This document shows positions 8,358-17,154 of a stretch of 64,000 nt of DNA, in pieces (the first letter of the stretch is position 1; the number at the start of each line of letters is the position of its first letter). The notes under the pieces are model-generated. The model had not been told where the DNA came from and made no database searches. It saw only the letters and a list, made by a program, of their open reading frames with translations. Source of the stretch: Streptomyces rishiriensis (GTDB lineage: Bacteria > Actinomycetota > Actinomycetes > Streptomycetales > Streptomycetaceae); assembly GCF_030815485.1 (NCBI RefSeq), contig NZ_JAUSWV010000002.1, positions 3,534,001-3,598,000 of the forward strand, given 5' to 3'. Made by a program: the position numbers and the translations under genes.

Positions 8358-8382
8358 ACCCAGGGATGCGCTTTTCCTGGGT
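8358..8382. promoter_or_regulatory. Inverted repeat in SDR/XRE divergent promoter region
   Basis: ACCCAGG (8358-8364) and CCTGGGT (8376-8382) form perfect 7-bp arms with an 11-bp spacer, and a further CCAGG-like half site lies at about 8392-8396. The position between divergent genes fits an operator for the XRE/MmyB protein. Confidence 0.5.
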
Positions 8383-8416
8383 CTGCCAGTACCAGGTTCG
8401 CGGCTCGCCCCTCCCC

Positions 8417-8422
8417 TACCAT
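8417..8422 (+). promoter_or_regulatory. -10 element for a probably leaderless transcript
   Basis: TACCAT ends 7 nt before the ATG at 8430, and no Shine-Dalgarno precedes that ATG. The spacing places the transcription start at or next to the start codon, so the regulator mRNA is probably leaderless. No good -35 is visible. Confidence 0.5.
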
Positions 8423-8429
8423 CGAACGC

Positions 8430-9266
8430 ATGGACGGGGACCTTGGAGACTTTCTGCGCTCGCGCCGCGCCCGCATCCAGCCGGAGGAGGTCGGACTGCC
8501 CTCGCACGGGCGCCGGCGCGTACCCGGGCTGCGACGCGAGGAGGTGGCGCAGCTCGCCGGAGTGAGCGTCGACTACTACATCCGCCTGGAGCAGGGCAGG
8601 GGCCCGAGCGTCAGCGACGCGGTCCTCGGCGCGGTGGCGCGCGTCCTGCGCCTGGACGACACGGAGCAGGCCTATCTGCACGCCGTCGCCCGCCCGCGCA
8701 AGCAGGCCGGGCGGCCGGCCGCGCCCCGCGTCCGCGCCGGCGTCCAGTCGCTGCTCGACAGCATGGAACGCACCCCGGCCTTCGTGCTGGACCAGCGGAT
8801 GGACGTGCTGGCGTGGAACGCGCTCGCCGACGCCGTCTTCGGCTACGGCCGCACCGGGCCCGCGGGCCGCAGCATCCCGCGGCACGTCTTCCTCGACCCC
8901 GCCTCCCACGACTTCTATCCGGACTGGTCCGCGGTGGCCGTCCAGTGCGTCGCGCATCTGCGGATGCTGGCGGGCCATCACCAGGACGACCGCCGGCTGA
9001 CCGCCCTGGTCGGGGAACTCTCGCTGAAGAGCGACCACTTCCGCCGCCTGTGGGCCGATCACCCGGTCCGGGAGTGCGCGTACGGGGTGAAGCGGATCCG
9101 GCACCCGGTCGCGGGCCTGCTGACGTTCCCCTACGAGACGCTGGCGGTCGCGGCGGACGCGGACCAGAACCTGCTGGTCTACACGCCGGACGCGGGCTCC
9201 GAGACGGAGGAGCGGCTGCGGCTGCTGGCCAGCTGGAAGGCGACACCGGTGCAGACGTCGTCCTAG
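8430..9266 (+). CDS. XRE-family regulator with MmyB-like ligand-binding domain
   Basis: 278 residues. The N-terminal HTH (GDFLRSRRARIQPEEVGLP, RRVPGLRREEVAQLAGVSVD, YYIRLEQGRGPSVSDAVLGA) is followed by the MmyB-type C-terminal domain (ILDQR-like VLDQRMDVLAWNALADAVFG, then RRLWADHPVRECAYGVKRIRHPVAG and LLVYTPDAGSETEERL). MmyB-like domains bind fatty acids or similar hydrophobic ligands. It is likely autoregulated and controls the divergent SDR gene. Confidence 0.93.
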   Translation: MDGDLGDFLRSRRARIQPEEVGLPSHGRRRVPGLRREEVAQLAGVSVDYYIRLEQGRGPSVSDAVLGAVARVLRLDDTEQAYLHAVARPRKQAGRPAAPRVRAGVQSLLDSMERTPAFVLDQRMDVLAWNALADAVFGYGRTGPAGRSIPRHVFLDPASHDFYPDWSAVAVQCVAHLRMLAGHHQDDRRLTALVGELSLKSDHFRRLWADHPVRECAYGVKRIRHPVAGLLTFPYETLAVAADADQNLLVYTPDAGSETEERLRLLASWKATPVQTSS

Positions 9267-9285
9267 GTCCTGTGCCGGACGCGAC

Positions 9286-9318
9286 CTGGGGGGCCTGTCC
9301 GTCGGACAGGCCCCCCAG
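9286..9318. terminator. Perfect 15-bp stem terminator after XRE gene
   Basis: CTGGGGGGCCTGTCC (9286-9300), a 3-nt loop, and its exact complement (9304-9318), 20 nt after the XRE stop. No T-run follows, as is usual in Streptomyces. Confidence 0.85.
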
Positions 9319-9331
9319 GAGCGGAAGCTTG

Positions 9332-9386
9332 CGCGGGGACCGCCGCACCCCCGTTGCCGGGGGGCGGGACGACGGCGGTCCCCGCG
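9332..9386. terminator. Second long hairpin in the 9.27-9.68 kb gap
   Basis: CGCGGGGACCGCCG (9332-9345) is perfectly complementary to 9373-9386 across a 27-nt loop. It lies 14 nt after the first hairpin; a back-up terminator for either convergent gene or a structured RNA element. The rest of the gap to 9680 holds no gene that I can support. Confidence 0.6.
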
Positions 9387-9680
9387 AGGGACGCGGGCCG
9401 GGTCAGGCCGGGCTTGCGCGTCCATGGCGTCGGTGGAAGGTCCGGGAGCCGCTCCGGAGGTCCGTGACGCCGTTTCGGTGCCGGTGGGGCGGGGAGCCGC
9501 TCCCGCCCTGCCGACACCCATAAATATGCCGGACGCGTGTTAACCGAGTGCTGCGTCGACGTGACACCCTCGTACCACTTCCGCGAAGTCCACCATTTCG
9601 GTAGGCAAACGGAAGTTCAGCGCCCGCGGAGGCCGTTCACCGGAGGTTTCCCCGGGGTTTCTCCCCCTGCCCCCGGAAAG

Positions 9681-11069
9681 TCACTTCCCGCCCTTGGCCA
9701 GGAAGGCCAGCAGGTCCTGACGGCTGACGACCCCGGTGGGCTTGCCCTCGACGAGGACGATCGCCGCGTCCGCGGTGCCGAGCACGGACATCAGGTCGCC
9801 GACCGGCTCACCGGAGCCGACCTGCGGCAGCGGGGCGGACATGTGCTTCTCCAGTGGGTCGTCCAGGGAGGCCCGCTGGGTGAACAGCGCGTCCAGCAGC
9901 TCCCGCTCCACGACCGACCCGACGACCTCGGCGGCCATGACGTCCGGGTGACCGGCGCCGGGCTTGACGATCGGCATCTGGGAGACGCCGTACTCGCGCA
10001 GCACCTCGATGGCCTGGCCGACGGTCTCGTCCGGGTGCATGTGGACGAGGGACGGGATGGCGCCGTGCACCTTGTCGTTGAGGACGTCGGCGACCCGCGC
10101 GCTGGGACCCTCGTCCTCGAGGAAGCCGTAGTCGGCCATCCACTCGTCGTTGAAGATCTTCGAGAGGTAGCCGCGACCGCTGTCGGGCAGCAGGACGACC
10201 ACGACGTCGTCCGGGCCGAGCCGCTCGGCGACGCGCAGGGCGGCCACGACGGCCATCCCGCAGGAGCCGCCGACGAGCAGTCCTTCCTCCTTCGCGAGCC
10301 GCCGGGTCATCTGGAAGGAGTCCTTGTCGGACACCGGGACGATCTCGTCGGCGACGGTCCGGTCGTAGGCGCTCGGCCAGAAGTCCTCACCGACGCCCTC
10401 GACCAGGTACGGCCGCCCGGACCCACCGGAGTACACGGACCCCTCGGGGTCGGCGCCGACGACCTGGACGCGGCCCTCGCTCGCGTCCTTCAGGTAGCGG
10501 CCGGTGCCGGAGATGGTGCCGCCGGTGCCGACGCCGGTGACGAAGTGGGTGATCCGTCCGTCCGTCTGCTCCCACAGCTCAGGGCCGGTGGAGTGGTAGT
10601 GGGAGAGCGGGTTGTGCGGGTTGGAGTACTGGTCCGGCTTCCACGCGCCCGGCGTCTCCCGCACCAGCCGGTCGGAGACGTTGTAGTAGGAGTCCGGGTG
10701 CTCGGGGTCCACGGCGGTGGGGCACACCACGACCTCGGCGCCGTACGCCCGCAGTACGTTGATCTTGTCGGTGCTCACCTTGTCGGGGCACACGAAGATG
10801 CACTTGTACCCCTTCTGCTGCGCCACGATGGCCAGGCCGACCCCGGTGTTTCCGCTGGTCGGCTCGACGATCGTGCCGCCCGGCCGGAGCTCCCCGCTCT
10901 TCTCGGCCGCCTCGATCATGCGCAGGGCGATGCGGTCCTTCACGGATCCGCCCGGGTTGAAGTACTCCACCTTGGCCAGGACGGTCGCCCGGATGCCCTT
11001 GGTCACGCTGTTGAGCTTCACCAGCGGGGTGTTGCCGACGAGGCTGATCATCGAGTCGTGGAATTGCAC
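9681..11069 (-). CDS. cbs: Cystathionine beta-synthase (PLP core plus CBS pair)
   Basis: 462 residues from a GTG (VQFHDSMISLVGNTPLVKL) with GGAGAC upstream; the longer frame to 11192 has no site. It is a type II PLP enzyme condensing serine with homocysteine (transsulfuration). PLP lysine is K44 in GGSVKDR, the phosphate loop TSGNTGVGLA and GTGGTISGTG follow, and two CBS modules occupy about 335-460 (VHMHPDETVGQAIEVLREYGVSQMP, GKPTGVVSRQDLLAFLAKG). The CBS pair separates it from plain cysteine synthases. Convergent with the XRE gene, divergent from the SGNH hydrolase. Confidence 0.95.
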   Translation of the reverse strand: MQFHDSMISLVGNTPLVKLNSVTKGIRATVLAKVEYFNPGGSVKDRIALRMIEAAEKSGELRPGGTIVEPTSGNTGVGLAIVAQQKGYKCIFVCPDKVSTDKINVLRAYGAEVVVCPTAVDPEHPDSYYNVSDRLVRETPGAWKPDQYSNPHNPLSHYHSTGPELWEQTDGRITHFVTGVGTGGTISGTGRYLKDASEGRVQVVGADPEGSVYSGGSGRPYLVEGVGEDFWPSAYDRTVADEIVPVSDKDSFQMTRRLAKEEGLLVGGSCGMAVVAALRVAERLGPDDVVVVLLPDSGRGYLSKIFNDEWMADYGFLEDEGPSARVADVLNDKVHGAIPSLVHMHPDETVGQAIEVLREYGVSQMPIVKPGAGHPDVMAAEVVGSVVERELLDALFTQRASLDDPLEKHMSAPLPQVGSGEPVGDLMSVLGTADAAIVLVEGKPTGVVSRQDLLAFLAKGGK

Positions 11070-11230
11070 CGTTGTCTCCGGTTGCTTGCAAAAACAGTGG
11101 TCGTAGTGGTTACGCCAGGGTACGGCCCGGGCGGCGGCCGGGTCGGCACGTTCACTCCCGGTTGAGATTGGGCGACGGTGCGTACGGGGCAAGGAGTGGG
11201 TGTACGGACACGAGGAGGTGGCGTCGAGGC

Positions 11231-12268
11231 ATGACGAGCATGTCGAGGGCGAGAGTGGCCCGGCGCATCGCGGCCGGCGCGGCCTATGGCGGCGGCGGCA
11301 TCGGCCTGGCCGGGGCGGCGGCCGTAGGGCTGGTGGTGGCGGAGGTCCATCTGGCGCGGCGCCAGGTGAACAACGGGGCGCATCCGCACGTCCCCCAGGC
11401 GGAGGGCCGCTACGGCCTCGCCTACGACGCGCCGGGTCCCGGCAAGGAACCCCTGCGCCTGACGATGCTGGGCGACTCCACCGCGGCCGGCCAGGGCGTG
11501 CACCGCTCGGGACAGACCCCGGGCGCCCTGCTGGCCTCCGGCCTGGCGGCGGTCGCCGAGCGTCCCGTGGAACTGCGCAACGTGGCGCTCCCGGGCGCCC
11601 AGTCCGACGACCTGGACCGCCAGGTCGCGCTGATCCTGTCGGACTCCGACCAGGTGCCCGACGTCTGCGTGATCATGATCGGCGCGAACGACGTGACCCA
11701 CCGGATGCCGCCCACCCGCTCGGTCCGCCATCTGTCCTCGGCGGTACGACGGCTGCGCACGGCCGGCGCCGAGGTCGTCGTCGGCACCTGTCCCGACCTG
11801 GGCACGATCGAGCCGGTCCAGCAGCCGCTGCGCTGGCTGGCCCGCCGGGCCTCACGCCAGCTGGCGGCCGCCCAGACGATCGGCGCCGTCGAGCAGGGCG
11901 GCCGCACGGTCTCCTTGGGCGACCTGCTGGGCCCCGAGTTCGAGGCCAACCCGCGCGAGCTGTTCGGCCCCGACCACTACCACCCCTCGGCGGAGGGGTA
12001 CGCGACGGCGGCCATGGCGGTCCTGCCCACGGTCTGCGCGGCCCTCGGCCTCTGGCCGGCGGACGAGGAACGCCCGGACGTCTCCCGCCGCGAGGGTTTC
12101 CTGCCGGTGGCCCGAGCAGCGGCGGAGGCGGCCTCGGAGGCCGGCACAGAGGTGACAGCCGCGATGCCGACGGGCCCCCGAGGCCCCTGGGCCCTCCTGA
12201 AGCGCCGCCGGAGGCGGCGGGTGACGGAATCGGAGCCGACATCCCGCCCCAGCACATCGGGAGTCTGA
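11231..12268 (+). CDS. SGNH/GDSL hydrolase, membrane-anchored or secreted
   Basis: 345 residues; ATG at 11231 behind GAGGAGG. The N-terminus has Arg residues and a hydrophobic segment (IAAGAAYGGGGIGLAGAAAVGLVVAEV), a signal or anchor. Catalytic blocks: LTMLGDSTAAGQG (Ser), NVALPGAQSDDL (Gly), MIGANDVTHR (Asn), DHYHPSAEGYATAA (Asp/His). Probable esterase or lipase on envelope or external substrates; substrate unknown. It is divergent from the cystathionine beta-synthase gene and ends in a basic, Ser/Arg-rich tail. Confidence 0.9.
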   Translation: MTSMSRARVARRIAAGAAYGGGGIGLAGAAAVGLVVAEVHLARRQVNNGAHPHVPQAEGRYGLAYDAPGPGKEPLRLTMLGDSTAAGQGVHRSGQTPGALLASGLAAVAERPVELRNVALPGAQSDDLDRQVALILSDSDQVPDVCVIMIGANDVTHRMPPTRSVRHLSSAVRRLRTAGAEVVVGTCPDLGTIEPVQQPLRWLARRASRQLAAAQTIGAVEQGGRTVSLGDLLGPEFEANPRELFGPDHYHPSAEGYATAAMAVLPTVCAALGLWPADEERPDVSRREGFLPVARAAAEAASEAGTEVTAAMPTGPRGPWALLKRRRRRRVTESEPTSRPSTSGV

Positions 12269-12396
12269 CCCACCGACCCACCGACCCACCCGGGGCCCCG
12301 GCGCACCGGCCGCCCGGGGGTCCGGCCCACCGGCCCGGCCCACCGGACCCTCCGGAGACCGCCCATCCAACCCGGCCGGAATCCGCCTACACGACC

Positions 12397-12660
12397 GCCC
12401 GGGGCCCGGCGTTCCAGCCCGCCCGGGGCCTGCCCTTCGAACCCGCCCGGGGCCCGGCGTTCCAGCCCGCCCGGGACCCGGCCTTCGACCCGCCCGGGGC
12501 CCGGCGTTCGAACCCGCCCGGGACCCGGCCTTTCTACCCGCCCGGGGCCCTGCGTTCCAGCCCGTCCGGGACCCGGCCTTCGACCCGCCCGGGGCCTGCC
12601 CTTCGAACCCGCCCGGGGGACCCGGCCGTCCAACCCGCCCCGGGAGTCCGCTTCTCAGCC
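12397..12660. repeat. Degenerate 24-bp tandem array, about 11 units
   Basis: Units of the type GCCCGGGGCCCGGCGTTCC + AGCCC follow each other with 23-26-nt spacing, the clearest at 12397, 12421 and 12445. The array starts about 130 nt after the SGNH hydrolase stop and runs into the dispersed element at 12656. Individual units differ by several substitutions and small indels, so no reading frame persists. Confidence 0.8.
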
Positions 12661-12735
12661 CGTCCGGCGTTTGAGGACGAGGCCCCTTCAGGGCCGATCT
12701 GGGGTCTGGAGGCGCAGCCCCAGGGGCCGGTCCCC
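12656..12735. repeat. Dispersed Streptomyces intergenic element with hairpin
   Basis: AGCCCGTCCGGCGTTTGAG followed by GACGAGGCCCC and a GGGGTCTG-GAGGCG-CAGCCCC hairpin (12701-12722). I recognise this from memory as an intergenic element recurring at gene ends in many Streptomyces genomes. The hairpin may act as a terminator for the upstream gene. Confidence 0.65.
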
Positions 12736-12792
12736 AGGGCCCGCACGCGGAACCACCCGCAGATTTCCCGGCCCACCACCGAAGACCAAAGC

Positions 12793-12800
12793 AAGCGCTT
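12793..12800. promoter_or_regulatory. AAGCGCTT palindrome upstream of thiolase
   Basis: AAGCGCTT sits within GCAAGCGCTTAGTAAATT about 110 nt before the thiolase start. Palindromes of this sort are bound by TetR-type fatty-acid regulators in actinobacteria; identity is not established here. Confidence 0.3.
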
Positions 12801-12909
12801 AGTAAATTGCGGTCAGAGTCACACCGCCGCCCCCGTGACCCAGCCCATACGTACGGGTAACTTCCCAGACAGCCGTGCCCGTACGAACCCCCTCGCCAAT
12901 GGAGCCGTG

Positions 12910-14130
12910 ATGCCCGAAGCAGTCATCGTCTCGACCGCCCGCTCACCCATCGGCCGCGCATTCAAGGGCTCCCTGAAGGACCTGCGCCCGGACGACCTCA
13001 CCGCCACGATCATCCAGGCCGCCCTCGCCAAGGTCCCCGAGCTGGATCCGAGGGACATCGACGACCTGATGCTCGGCTGCGGCCTGCCCGGCGGCGAGCA
13101 GGGCAACAACCTCGGCCGCATCGTGGCGGTGCAGATGGGGATGGACCACCTCCCCGGCTGCACGATCACCCGCTACTGTTCCTCGTCCCTGCAGACCAGC
13201 CGGATGGCCCTGCACGCCATCAAGGCCGGCGAGGGCGACGTCTTCATCTCGGCCGGCGTCGAGACGGTCTCCCGGTTCGCCAAGGGCAACTCCGACAGCC
13301 TGCCGGACACCCGCAACCCGTTCTTCGCCGAGGCGGAGGCCCGCACCGCGGCCGTCGCCGCGCAGGAGGGCACCACCTGGCACGACCCGCGCGAGGACGG
13401 CCTCGTCCCGGACGCGTACATCGCGATGGGCCAGACCGCCGAGAACCTCGCCCGCATCAAGGGCGTCACCCGTCAGGACATGGACGAGTTCGGCGTCCGC
13501 TCCCAGAACCTCGCCGAGGAAGCCATCAAGAACGGCTTCTGGGAGCGGGAGATCACCCCGGTCACGCTCCCCGACGGCACCGTCGTCAGCAAGGACGACG
13601 GCCCGCGCGCCGGCGTCACACTGGAGGGCGTCCAGGGCCTGAAGCCGGTCTTCCGCCCCGACGGTCTGGTCACCGCCGCCAACTGCTGCCCGCTGAACGA
13701 CGGTGCCGCCGCGGTCGTCGTCATGAGCGACACCAAGGCCCGCGAGCTCGGCCTCACCCCGCTCGCCCGCATCGTGTCGACCGGCGTCTCCGGCCTGTCC
13801 CCCGAGATCATGGGCCTGGGCCCGGTCGAGGCGAGCAAGCAGGCGCTGCGCCGGGCCGGCCTCACCATCGACGACATCGATCTGGTCGAGATCAACGAGG
13901 CGTTCGCCGCCCAGGTGATCCCCTCCTACCGCGAGCTCGGCATCGACCTGGACAAGCTGAACGTCAACGGCGGCGCCATCGCCGTCGGTCACCCCTTCGG
14001 CATGACGGGCGCCCGCATCACCGGCACGCTGATCAACTCCCTTCAGTTCCACGACAAGCAGTTCGGCCTGGAGACGATGTGCGTCGGCGGCGGCCAGGGC
14101 ATGGCGATGGTCATCGAGCGCCTGAGCTGA
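12910..14130 (+). CDS. Acetyl-CoA C-acyltransferase (thiolase)
   Basis: 406 residues; ATG at 12910 behind GGAG. Catalyses thiolytic cleavage or condensation of (3-keto)acyl-CoA. The nucleophile Cys is near residue 90 (YCSSSLQTSRMA), the general-base His near 361 (GGAIAVGHPFGMTGAR) and the second Cys near 391 (ETMCVGGGQG). The NEAFAAQVI motif is present. The GHPFGMTGAR variant instead of GHPLGASGAR is typical of a FadA-like subgroup. No other beta-oxidation gene is adjacent; it is monocistronic with its own terminator. Confidence 0.95.
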   Translation: MPEAVIVSTARSPIGRAFKGSLKDLRPDDLTATIIQAALAKVPELDPRDIDDLMLGCGLPGGEQGNNLGRIVAVQMGMDHLPGCTITRYCSSSLQTSRMALHAIKAGEGDVFISAGVETVSRFAKGNSDSLPDTRNPFFAEAEARTAAVAAQEGTTWHDPREDGLVPDAYIAMGQTAENLARIKGVTRQDMDEFGVRSQNLAEEAIKNGFWEREITPVTLPDGTVVSKDDGPRAGVTLEGVQGLKPVFRPDGLVTAANCCPLNDGAAAVVVMSDTKARELGLTPLARIVSTGVSGLSPEIMGLGPVEASKQALRRAGLTIDDIDLVEINEAFAAQVIPSYRELGIDLDKLNVNGGAIAVGHPFGMTGARITGTLINSLQFHDKQFGLETMCVGGGQGMAMVIERLS

Positions 14131-14195
14131 TCGCCCGAACCGGGGCCCTGGGCAAGGCCCCTGAGTAACTGCCCCCGCACGCCCCGTGACGGATC

Positions 14196-14230
14196 GGCCC
14201 GGAGTCCGGAAAGCCCCTGGATTCCGGGCC
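14196..14230 (+). terminator. Thiolase terminator
   Basis: GGCCCGGAGTCC (14196-14207) pairs with GGATTCCGGGCC (14219-14230) with one wobble, 11-nt loop, 65 nt after the thiolase stop. The remaining gap to 14427 holds the promoter of the next gene, which I cannot place. Confidence 0.7.
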
Positions 14231-14427
14231 GTTCTGTGATCCAATCTCCCCCAGGATGTGACCTATCTCCCTCCCCGGAGGGATTTACGCAGCTCAGCGC
14301 CTTTCTGCACCAAACCCCAGGCCCAAAGTCCTGCCCGTTTCGTGACGTTACGCACTGACAGCTGGATAGTCCGCCCTTCAAGCTGATGTAGGAAGTCGGG
14401 GGTCGACTTTGAACCGGGAGTACGTCA

Positions 14428-15237
14428 GTGAGCGCCATGCCGATCGCCTTGCTGGTCACCACGGCCGCCACGGGCGCCGTGGGCGTCGCCGTCCTGCGCA
14501 CCCTTCTGCAGTTGCGCCGGCAGGTCGCCGCCCTGCACACCCAGCTCGCCAAGGACGCCAGGAACGCCGAGGAGACCGCCGCCGAACTGCGCGGCTTCGT
14601 CCCGGCCGCCCGTAGTACGGCGGACGCGTCCGAGATACGCGCCGCCGTCGCCGAGGCGCTCGCGGAGGAGCGGGAGCGGGAGCTGGCCGAGGCCCGCGCC
14701 TTCTGGGCCGCCCAGGAGGCCCGTGACGCCTCCGACGCGCCCACTCTGCTGGGCCTCCCGGACAGCGAGCTGTTCCTGCCCCGGCAGACCGACTTCGTGG
14801 GCCTGGAGCCCCTGGAGTCGGTGAGCGAGCCGTCCGCGGACGCCGACGAGTTCGCCGGGGACTCCGCCGAACTGGCCGCCGCCCGCCGCCGCCACCCGTC
14901 CCACCCCGACTTCGTACCGGTCCAGTCACCGCTCGTGAACGACCACGAGCGCACGGTGGCGACGCTCGAGGAACTGGCCGCGTCGCAGATCGAACTGACC
15001 GATGTCCGCCCGGGCCCTCTCGGCACCCTGGACGTCTACGTCTTCGCCGACGGCACCACCCTGTGCATGACCCCCGGCCACCGCGAGACGGCGGAGCGCC
15101 TCGCCGCGGCCCTCACCGCGGGCGAGACCCCGTTCCTGCTGGGCGGCTCGGGCATCTCGGGCGCGTACACGCTGACGTTCCAGTGCGGCGCGGAGAACGT
15201 CTACATCCTCGCCGACCGGGTCATAGCGAGCCTGTGA
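14428..15237 (+). CDS. Uncharacterised membrane-anchored coiled-coil protein
   Basis: 269 residues from GTG with GGGAG 8 nt upstream. One N-terminal membrane segment (MPIALLVTTAATGAVGVAVL) is followed by a coiled coil (QLRRQVAALHTQLAKDARNAEETA, then EALAEERERELAEARAFW), an acidic linker, and a globular C-terminus (LGTLDVYVFADGTTLCMTPGH, YTLTFQCGAENVYILADRVI). I do not recognise a named family. Topology suggests a cytoplasmic body. Confidence 0.8.
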   Translation: MSAMPIALLVTTAATGAVGVAVLRTLLQLRRQVAALHTQLAKDARNAEETAAELRGFVPAARSTADASEIRAAVAEALAEERERELAEARAFWAAQEARDASDAPTLLGLPDSELFLPRQTDFVGLEPLESVSEPSADADEFAGDSAELAAARRRHPSHPDFVPVQSPLVNDHERTVATLEELAASQIELTDVRPGPLGTLDVYVFADGTTLCMTPGHRETAERLAAALTAGETPFLLGGSGISGAYTLTFQCGAENVYILADRVIASL

Positions 15238-15258
15238 GGCTCACAGGCCTCACCTGCC

Positions 15259-15570
15259 TCACACGCCCGCCCGCTTCTGCGCCTGCGCCACCAGTTCCAC
15301 AGCTTCTCGGATCTGGCCCTCGTCCGTGAGCACGAGGGCCAAGTCGTGCGCCGCGACGGTGATTTGGTCGGCGGCGGCGAACATACCGGCGTCCGGCATC
15401 TCGCGGGGCGGCGATCCCGGGTCCTCGATGAGCTGCGTGCGCCGGGCCAACTCCCTGGCGAGCGCCAGCGCCTCCGCGGCCGCGCCTCTTTGGAGGCGGC
15501 TCTGCGGAGCGGCACGCAGACGATCGGCGAAGTGGTCCACCGCACGGGTGAGGGACGTCGTATCAGCCAC
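15259..15570 (-). CDS. Small helical conserved protein
   Basis: 103 residues, almost entirely alpha-helical (TRAVDHFADRLRAAPQSRL, AAAEALALARELARRTQLIE, QITVAAHDLALVLTDEGQIR). No motif, signal or membrane segment. The amphipathic helices suggest a dimer; function unknown. Third-position GC supports coding on the minus strand. Confidence 0.75.
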   Translation of the reverse strand: MADTTSLTRAVDHFADRLRAAPQSRLQRGAAAEALALARELARRTQLIEDPGSPPREMPDAGMFAAADQITVAAHDLALVLTDEGQIREAVELVAQAQKRAGV

Positions 15571-15674
15571 GGCGCGAGACTACGCGTCGCACCGGGACTG
15601 TTGCCAACGGGCGAACACTCAGGCACGGTGACCTGAAGGACCGGCTTACATCCCCTTTGCTACCGGAGGCGCCG

Positions 15675-15902
15675 ATGTCCCATGTCCTCTCCGAGGAGAC
15701 CCACCGCAACATACTGGCCCGCATCCCCCATTGCACCGGTCGTGAAGTCGCCGACTGGCTGCGCACCGTCGACGAAGGCCCCGCTCTCCGCTTCGAGGAG
15801 AAGGTCAGCTGGCTGCGCGCCGAGCACAACCTCGCGTACGGCCATGCCAAGGCGATCATCCACGAGTACGACCTGAGGAGGGCCGCGCGCAAACTCCTCT
15901 AG
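15675..15902 (+). CDS. DUF4287-type small protein
   Basis: 75 residues; ATG at 15675 with GGAGG 6 nt upstream (the frame opens earlier without a site). The sequence HRNILARIPHCTGREVADWL, then FEEKVSWLRAEHNLAYGHA and IIHEYDLRRAARKLL, matches the DUF4287 fold as I recall it. Function unknown. A long hairpin follows directly. Confidence 0.8.
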   Translation: MSHVLSEETHRNILARIPHCTGREVADWLRTVDEGPALRFEEKVSWLRAEHNLAYGHAKAIIHEYDLRRAARKLL

Positions 15903-15932
15903 CGCGCACGCGACACACCGCCCACGGACACG

Positions 15933-15969
15933 GAGAAGGGCCCCGGGATGTGATCCCGGGGCCCTTCTC
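15933..15969. terminator. Perfect 17-bp bidirectional terminator
   Basis: GAGAAGGGCCCCGGGAT (15933-15949), GTG loop, exact complement (15953-15969). It separates the DUF4287 gene from the convergent BI-1 gene. Confidence 0.9.
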
Positions 15970-16028
15970 ACCGTCCGACCGGTGTGCGGTCGACCCGGCC
16001 GCTCGTGGTCGCTCGGTCGCTCGGTCGC

Positions 16029-16922
16029 TCAGTCGCTGTTGAGGATCGACAGGAGTCGCAGGAACTCCATGTAGATCCAGACCAGCGTCAGCGTGAGGCC
16101 GAAGGCGGCGAGCCAGGCCTCCTCGCGCGGGGCGCCGTACGCGATGCCGTCCTCGACCTGCTTGAAGTCCAGGGCGAGGAAGCAGGCGCCGAGCAGGATG
16201 CCGATGACACCGAACACGATGCCGAGCGGACCGCTGCGGAAGCCGAGGCCGTCACCGCCGCCGAAGACGGTGAACAGCAGGTTCACGGCCATCAGAAGGA
16301 CGAAGCCGAGCGCGGCGGCCATCACGAAGCCGTAGAAGCGCCGGTTGACGCGGATCCAGCCCGCCTTGTACGCCACGAGCACACCGGCGAAGACCGCCAT
16401 GGTGCCCATCACGGCCTGGGCGACGACGCCGTCCGCGATGTACGTGGAGACCGCGCTGGAGATCACGCCGAGGAAGACGCCCTCGAGGGCGGCGTACGAC
16501 AGGATCAGCGCGGGGGCCGCGCGGCGCTTGAACGACTGCACCAGGGCCAGCACCATGGCGACCAGGCCGGCGCCGATGGCGATGCCGTACGACTTGCCGA
16601 GGTTGGCCTCGTCGACGGGCAGCAGCACCCAGGACAGCACCGCCGTGAGGACCACCAGGCCGAGCGTGGTCGCGGTGCGCGCGACGACGTCGTCCATGGT
16701 CATGCGGCCGGTGGCGGCCGGGGCCTGCGGCGGGGCGCCGTACTGAAGGTCCTGCTGGGCGTAAGGGTTCTGCGCGTACGGGTTGCCGGCCTGCTGGGCG
16801 TAGGGGTTGCCCTGCTGCGTGCCGACTGCGGGTCCCCCGGCCTGCGGCGCGGCGTTGAAGCCCGCGTAGCCGTTGTCGCGGCTGAACCCCCGTCGCGAGA
16901 AGACCGGGTTTCTGCTCCTCAT
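16029..16922 (-). CDS. Bax inhibitor-1/YccA-family membrane protein
   Basis: 297 residues; ATG at 16922 with GGAGGA 5 nt upstream. The N-terminal 70 residues are Gln/Gly/Asn/Pro/Tyr-rich with a repeated NPYAQQ motif (GNPYAQQAGNPYAQNPYAQQ). Seven hydrophobic segments follow from about residue 82 (TLGLVVLTAVLSWVLLPVD through LTLTLVWIYMEFLRLLSIL). BI-1 proteins are calcium leak/pH-sensitive channels. Physiological role in Streptomyces unknown. Confidence 0.92.
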   Translation of the reverse strand: MRSRNPVFSRRGFSRDNGYAGFNAAPQAGGPAVGTQQGNPYAQQAGNPYAQNPYAQQDLQYGAPPQAPAATGRMTMDDVVARTATTLGLVVLTAVLSWVLLPVDEANLGKSYGIAIGAGLVAMVLALVQSFKRRAAPALILSYAALEGVFLGVISSAVSTYIADGVVAQAVMGTMAVFAGVLVAYKAGWIRVNRRFYGFVMAAALGFVLLMAVNLLFTVFGGGDGLGFRSGPLGIVFGVIGILLGACFLALDFKQVEDGIAYGAPREEAWLAAFGLTLTLVWIYMEFLRLLSILNSD

Positions 16923-17154
16923 TGCACTCCTCCGTGGCCACACTGCGCGGCCTTGAGCTCAAGGGTAATGGGTAGGCAAAGGATTGACCCTAGTGCTTGG
17001 GGAGGATCTTTCCCTCTTGCTGCTGGCCAACACGCTACGTGGCGTCGTGATTCCCGGCACAGGAGGGAGGTATTCATGACCAAGCCGCGACACGGCCGGT
17101 ATCGCGCGGAGACCGGACGGCCCCGGACGGGCCCCGAAGGAACGCGTTGTCCGG

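Noticed and set aside
12397..12660. CRISPR-like array
   Set aside because: The units are adjacent and degenerate with no distinct spacers; no cas gene is present.
12656..12735. Insertion sequence or transposon end
   Set aside because: No transposase frame, no terminal inverted repeats and no target duplication; it is a short dispersed element.
11200..14130. 976-codon plus frame from 11200 through the thiolase
   Set aside because: It runs out of frame through the SGNH gene and the repeat array; the thiolase start at 12910 has its own ribosome site and family N-terminus.
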